Shown: positions 60,637-64,000 of the stretch, piece after piece | Layout of the letters: every line of letters begins with the position of its first letter | Position numbering within the stretch: position 1 is the stretch's first letter | Assembly (NCBI RefSeq): GCF_027533645.1 | Contig: NZ_JAQAGY010000010.1 | Span: 186,001 to 250,000, forward strand | Reading direction: 5' to 3' | Source of the DNA: Paenibacillus caseinilyticus | GTDB lineage: Bacteria > Bacillota > Bacilli > Paenibacillales > NBRC-103111 | Length of the DNA: 64,000 bases | Program-made: the position numbers and the translations under genes | The notes under the pieces: model-generated | Seen by the model: the letters and a program-made list of their open reading frames with translations, nothing else | Database searches by the model: none | What the model was told of the DNA's origin: nothing

Positions 60637-62231
60637 AAAGAGCATGGGTCGCACTAATCACAGGATGTACAGTATTTACAATGCTTCTGGCAGGATGCGG
60701 CGGTACGCAAACCGCATCGAAGGAGTCCCCCAAAGAAATAGTATACGCAGCGGCAAAAGACCTGATCGATATGAATCCTCATGTATATGCAGGCTCCAAT
60801 TCGGCACAAGGAATGGTCTTTGAATCCCTGGTTGAAAATACGGAAGAGGGATTCAAGCCATTGCTGGCAGAATCCTGGGAGATATCCGGCGACGGGAAGG
60901 TATATACCTTTCGTCTCCGAAAAGATGTGAAGTTCCATGACGGTGAGCCCTTCAATGCGGAGGCCGTAAAGAGGAATATCGAGGCTGTACATAGGAACGC
61001 AGCGAAGCATGCCTGGATTAAGCTGTCAACCAAGATCGTTCAATGTAATGTCATCGATCCGCATACCGTTCAACTGGTTCTCTCGGAACCTTACTACCCC
61101 GCGCTGCTTGAACTGTCCTTCACCAGACCTTACGTCTTCGTCTCGCCCAAAAACTTCATCCATGGGGAAACCAAGGATGGTCTGAATGGCTATCATGGTA
61201 CGGGCCCTTATAAGCTTGCCGAACATAAAGTCGATCAATATGCCGTATTCGAAGCCAACGAAGCTTACTGGGGCGGAGCGCCACGAGTGAAGAAAATAAC
61301 AGGCAAGGTTCTTCCCGCCGGCGAAACGACTTTCCTGGCACTGCAGAAAGGGGAGGTAAACTTCGTATTTACGGATGATCGCGGCACCGACAGCATCGAT
61401 GTAGAAGCCATGACCCAATTGACCAAGTCCGGCAAATATCAAATTGCGAGAAGTAAGCCGATGAATACGAAATTGATCGTGGCGAACAGCAGCAAGATAA
61501 ACAGTCCGATTCATGAGACGGCGGTTCGTCAGGCGGTCTGGCATGCGATTGACCGGGAGACCATCAGCAAGCAAATTTTCAAAAGTACTGAACCGGCGGC
61601 CTACACCCTGTTCTCTTCCAACGTCAAATACGCCGATGTCGACTTGAAGAAACGAGGCTACGATCCCGAGTCTGCCCAAAAACTGCTGGATCAGGCAGGC
61701 TGGAGTCTTGGCAATGGCCAAGAGGTTAGAACCAAGAACGGCAGCAGCCTGTTGATGAAGCTTTATTACGATTCGAATTCATCTTCCCAGAAAACGCAAG
61801 CGGAATTGATTCAGCATGCATTGAAAAAAATCGGGATTGGGCTGGAGATCCTCGGAGAGCAGTCGACTTCCATCGCCAAGCGCAGGTCCACAGGCGATTA
61901 CGAGTTATTGTTCAACCAAACCTGGGGTCTTGCATACGACCCGCAAAGTACCGTTGCTGCCTTTACCAGCGAATCTTCTTATCTGCATACAACCAAGGGC
62001 ATCGCGCAGGCAGACGAGCTATACAAGAAAATCAATCAGGTTACGGTGTCCATGGATGACAATACCCGCAAGTCGTTATATGCGGACATCTTGAACATCG
62101 TTCACGAAGAGGCTGTCTTTATTCCACTTACCAATGGCAGTGTCACGGTCGTCGCTCCCAAAGCGCTGCAGGGTGTTGGATTTAAGCAAACCCAGTTTGA
62201 GCTGCCTTTTGAGAAGATGTATTTTGAATAA
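60633..62231 (+). CDS. cntA: Metallophore-binding lipoprotein CntA
   Basis: A 532-residue lipoprotein of the NikA/SBP_bac_5 group with lipobox LLAGC (Cys22). It should capture the metal-loaded opine and hand it to CntBC. Segments VYTFRLRKDVKFHDGEPFNAEAVKRN and GTGPYKLAEHKVDQY are family hallmarks. The ATG overlaps the cntM stop (ATGA), indicating coupling. Length and composition match Opp1A/CntA. Confidence 0.92.
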   Translation: MKRAWVALITGCTVFTMLLAGCGGTQTASKESPKEIVYAAAKDLIDMNPHVYAGSNSAQGMVFESLVENTEEGFKPLLAESWEISGDGKVYTFRLRKDVKFHDGEPFNAEAVKRNIEAVHRNAAKHAWIKLSTKIVQCNVIDPHTVQLVLSEPYYPALLELSFTRPYVFVSPKNFIHGETKDGLNGYHGTGPYKLAEHKVDQYAVFEANEAYWGGAPRVKKITGKVLPAGETTFLALQKGEVNFVFTDDRGTDSIDVEAMTQLTKSGKYQIARSKPMNTKLIVANSSKINSPIHETAVRQAVWHAIDRETISKQIFKSTEPAAYTLFSSNVKYADVDLKKRGYDPESAQKLLDQAGWSLGNGQEVRTKNGSSLLMKLYYDSNSSSQKTQAELIQHALKKIGIGLEILGEQSTSIAKRRSTGDYELLFNQTWGLAYDPQSTVAAFTSESSYLHTTKGIAQADELYKKINQVTVSMDDNTRKSLYADILNIVHEEAVFIPLTNGSVTVVAPKALQGVGFKQTQFELPFEKMYFE

Positions 62232-62281
62232 TTAGAAGAAAGGGGTTATTCCCCTTTCATTGATTAGAAAGCGGGATTGCC

Positions 62282-63214
62282 ATGGGCCGGTATATTGCCA
62301 AGCGGGGATTATTATCGATCCCTCTGATGATCATCATCTCGTTCCTGACGTTTATTCTCATTCATATGTCTCCTATGGACCCGGCCGAGGTAGTTCTGGA
62401 AGCGCAAGGCGTTCCCCAGATCACGGCGGAGCTTATCGCCCAGACCAAAGCGGAGCTCGGATTGGATCGACCGTTCCTGATCCGGTATGTTCAATGGCTG
62501 ATGGACTGCTTGCAGCTTAATTTCGGGAATTCCTACGTCACCGGCGAGCCGGTATGGTTCATGCTCGGCCCGGCACTTTTGAACACACTGAAGCTTACGC
62601 TGGCATCGGTCATTGCCATCATTGCGTTATCGATGACTCTCGGCGTGGTCTGCGCTTTGAAGGAGGGCCGCTTGTTGGATCAATCGGTCAGGGGCGTTTC
62701 CTTTTTTCTGACCTCCATGCCGTCCTATTTACTTGCGGCACTGATGATCTGGTATTTTTCCGTAAAGCTGGATCTGCTGCCGACCAGCGGGATGGACTCT
62801 TACCAAAGTTATGTGCTGCCGGTCATTATCATTGCGATCAACTATGCCGGCACCTACTTCCGAATCATTCGAAGCTCCATGATAAGCAATTTACATCAGG
62901 ACTACGTTCTGTATGGAAGGGCCTGCGGGTTACCGGAGACGAAGATAACGATGCATATCATTCGGAATTCTCTGCTGGTGGCCATTTCCGTATTTTGCAT
63001 GGCGGTACCGATTATTCTGGGCAGCACGGTTGTTGTGGAGAATGTGTTTGCTTGGCCGGGGTTAGGCAGTCTAAGCGTTAATGCGATCCTGAGCAGGGAT
63101 TTTCCTATTATTCAGGCGTATGTATTGGTGGTAGCCGTCGCATTTGTCCTGTTCAACACCATCTCGGATATTGTCAATGCGGCGATGAACCCGAAATTAA
63201 GAAGGGATCTTTAG
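62282..63214 (+). CDS. cntB: ABC transporter permease CntB
   Basis: A 310-residue DppB/NikB-type permease with six membrane segments and the EAA-loop region YGRACGLPETKITMHIIRNSL. It forms the channel for the metal-opine complex with CntC. It lies 50 bases after cntA; an AAAGC-type weak site and the ATG at 62282 fit the family start MGRYIAKRGLLSIPLMI. Confidence 0.92.
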   Translation: MGRYIAKRGLLSIPLMIIISFLTFILIHMSPMDPAEVVLEAQGVPQITAELIAQTKAELGLDRPFLIRYVQWLMDCLQLNFGNSYVTGEPVWFMLGPALLNTLKLTLASVIAIIALSMTLGVVCALKEGRLLDQSVRGVSFFLTSMPSYLLAALMIWYFSVKLDLLPTSGMDSYQSYVLPVIIIAINYAGTYFRIIRSSMISNLHQDYVLYGRACGLPETKITMHIIRNSLLVAISVFCMAVPIILGSTVVVENVFAWPGLGSLSVNAILSRDFPIIQAYVLVVAVAFVLFNTISDIVNAAMNPKLRRDL

Positions 63215-63215
63215 T

Positions 63216-64000
63216 ATGAACCTATTGAGGCAGATCATCAAAGACAAGCTGGCTGCGGTGTCCTTGTCCATCCTTGCGATCACGGTTGTGGTCGGAATAT
63301 TGGCCCCATGGTTTGCGCCGCATGATCCCCATGAAGTCAATATGGAACTGAGATATGCGGACCCGACATGGGGATTTCTGCTGGGCAACGATCATCTGGG
63401 AAGATGCGTGCTTTCCCGGCTGATCTTCGGTATCCGTCCCAGCGTGCTGTGGGTGCTTGCAGCGTTGGCCTTGTCCGTAGGTATCGGAGCGGTTCTGGGG
63501 TTTATCGCCGGCTACTTCCGGGGGAGAACGGATACGGTTCTCATGAGAGTATGTGATGTCATGCTTTCATTCCCGGGATATGTCATGACCCTGGCACTGA
63601 TCGGAATATTGGGGGTCGGTCTTGAGAATATTCTGATTGCTTTCGTTTTGAGCAAGTGGGCCTGGTTCGCCCGGATTATACGAACATCGGTTATGCAGGT
63701 GTCGGAATCGGATTATGTCAAGTACTCCAAGGCGATTGGCGTCGGTCACTTTACTATCATGGTAAGGCATATTGTGCCGGTATCCTTTCCAGACATTGCG
63801 GTGATTTCCAGCAGCTCCTTTGGTTCGATGGTATTGCAAATCTCCGGCTTTTCCTTCCTTGGGTTAGGCATACAGGCTCCCCATGCAGAATGGGGCATGA
63901 TGCTGAACGAGGCTAGGGAAGTGATGTTCTCGAGGCCGGAGATCATGCTCGCGCCCGGCTTGACCATCATCATCATCGTATCGGCCATCAATTTCTTGTC
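63216..64000 (+). CDS. cntC: ABC transporter permease CntC, cut by the window end
   Basis: The ATG at 63216 is one base after the cntB stop. The visible 261 codons (MNLLRQIIKDKLAAVSLSIL.., then GNDHLGRCVLSRLIFGIRPS and KYSKAIGVGHFTIMVRHIVP) are a DppC/NikC-type permease, missing only the last few residues. No stop occurs within the window. The ATPases cntD and cntF and an exporter such as cntE are expected downstream. Confidence 0.9.
   Translation, partial: MNLLRQIIKDKLAAVSLSILAITVVVGILAPWFAPHDPHEVNMELRYADPTWGFLLGNDHLGRCVLSRLIFGIRPSVLWVLAALALSVGIGAVLGFIAGYFRGRTDTVLMRVCDVMLSFPGYVMTLALIGILGVGLENILIAFVLSKWAWFARIIRTSVMQVSESDYVKYSKAIGVGHFTIMVRHIVPVSFPDIAVISSSSFGSMVLQISGFSFLGLGIQAPHAEWGMMLNEAREVMFSRPEIMLAPGLTIIIIVSAINFL

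Noticed and set aside
60633-63214. cntABC as a nickel or dipeptide transporter
   Set aside because: The families are the same, but coupling to cntM by a 4-base overlap makes metal-opine uptake more likely.

Overview
The window looks like chromosome of a GC-rich spore-former of the Paenibacillus group. The signs are strong AGGAGG-type ribosome binding sites, frequent TTG and GTG starts, a SleB-type cortex/wall hydrolase, small families typical of Bacillota (YpsA, DUF2905, CBO0543, PadR/DUF1129) and large secreted plant-polysaccharide enzymes. No rRNA, tRNA, CRISPR array, insertion sequence or phage module was recognised. Gene order is mostly single genes or pairs separated by intrinsic terminators.

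Region by region. 1-7.3 kb: the 3' part of a Tet(M)-like ribosomal-protection GTPase, small proteins, YpsA, a secreted family-10 pectate lyase under a perfect cre box, a GIY-YIG protein and a cysteine hydrolase. 7.4-10.1 kb: beta-carbonic anhydrase plus a SulP transporter, a probable bicarbonate module behind a striking palindrome. 10.2-14.3 kb: a cytochrome P450 and small or membrane proteins. 14.7-20.9 kb: one 2058-residue secreted enzyme combining a rhamnogalacturonan acetylesterase-type SGNH domain with a family-11 rhamnogalacturonan lyase. 20.9-29.4 kb: small lipoprotein, membrane proteins, MerR-like coiled-coil protein, SleB-like hydrolase, orphan OppA, an AT-rich secreted crystallin/lectin protein and an AraC/GyrI regulator. 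29.8-38.6 kb: deoxynucleoside kinase, PLP trans-sulfuration enzyme, VWA lipoprotein, SWIM-SNF2 helicase, VOC and Nudix proteins. 38.8-41.1 kb: a TetR gene and a membrane-protein pair, each preceded by the same 18-bp operator. 41.3-52.9 kb: GNATs, MarR, a second P450, ThiM, an esterase, a GH16 glucanase with CBM13, a flavoprotein and a PadR/DUF1129 pair. 53-55.5 kb: a cysteine-rich protein, a dienelactone-hydrolase remnant and a phosphoesterase.

The end of the window, 55.9-64 kb, is a zinc-starvation island. A Zur-type box controls a zinc-free ribosomal protein L33 paralogue and a YciC/ZagA-type COG0523 GTPase. A second box of the same design controls cntKLMABC, an opine-metallophore synthesis and uptake operon of the staphylopine family, cut by the window edge inside cntC. 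Residues seen in CntM (the Arg33 and Asp150 equivalents), together with the presence of cntK, predict a staphylopine-like product.

Two intergenic repeat families stand out. Family A has four full copies, each just after a terminator hairpin and all on the + strand, plus a 3' half-copy inside the cnt operon. Family B has two copies, each ending in its own terminator, and could be a small-RNA family.
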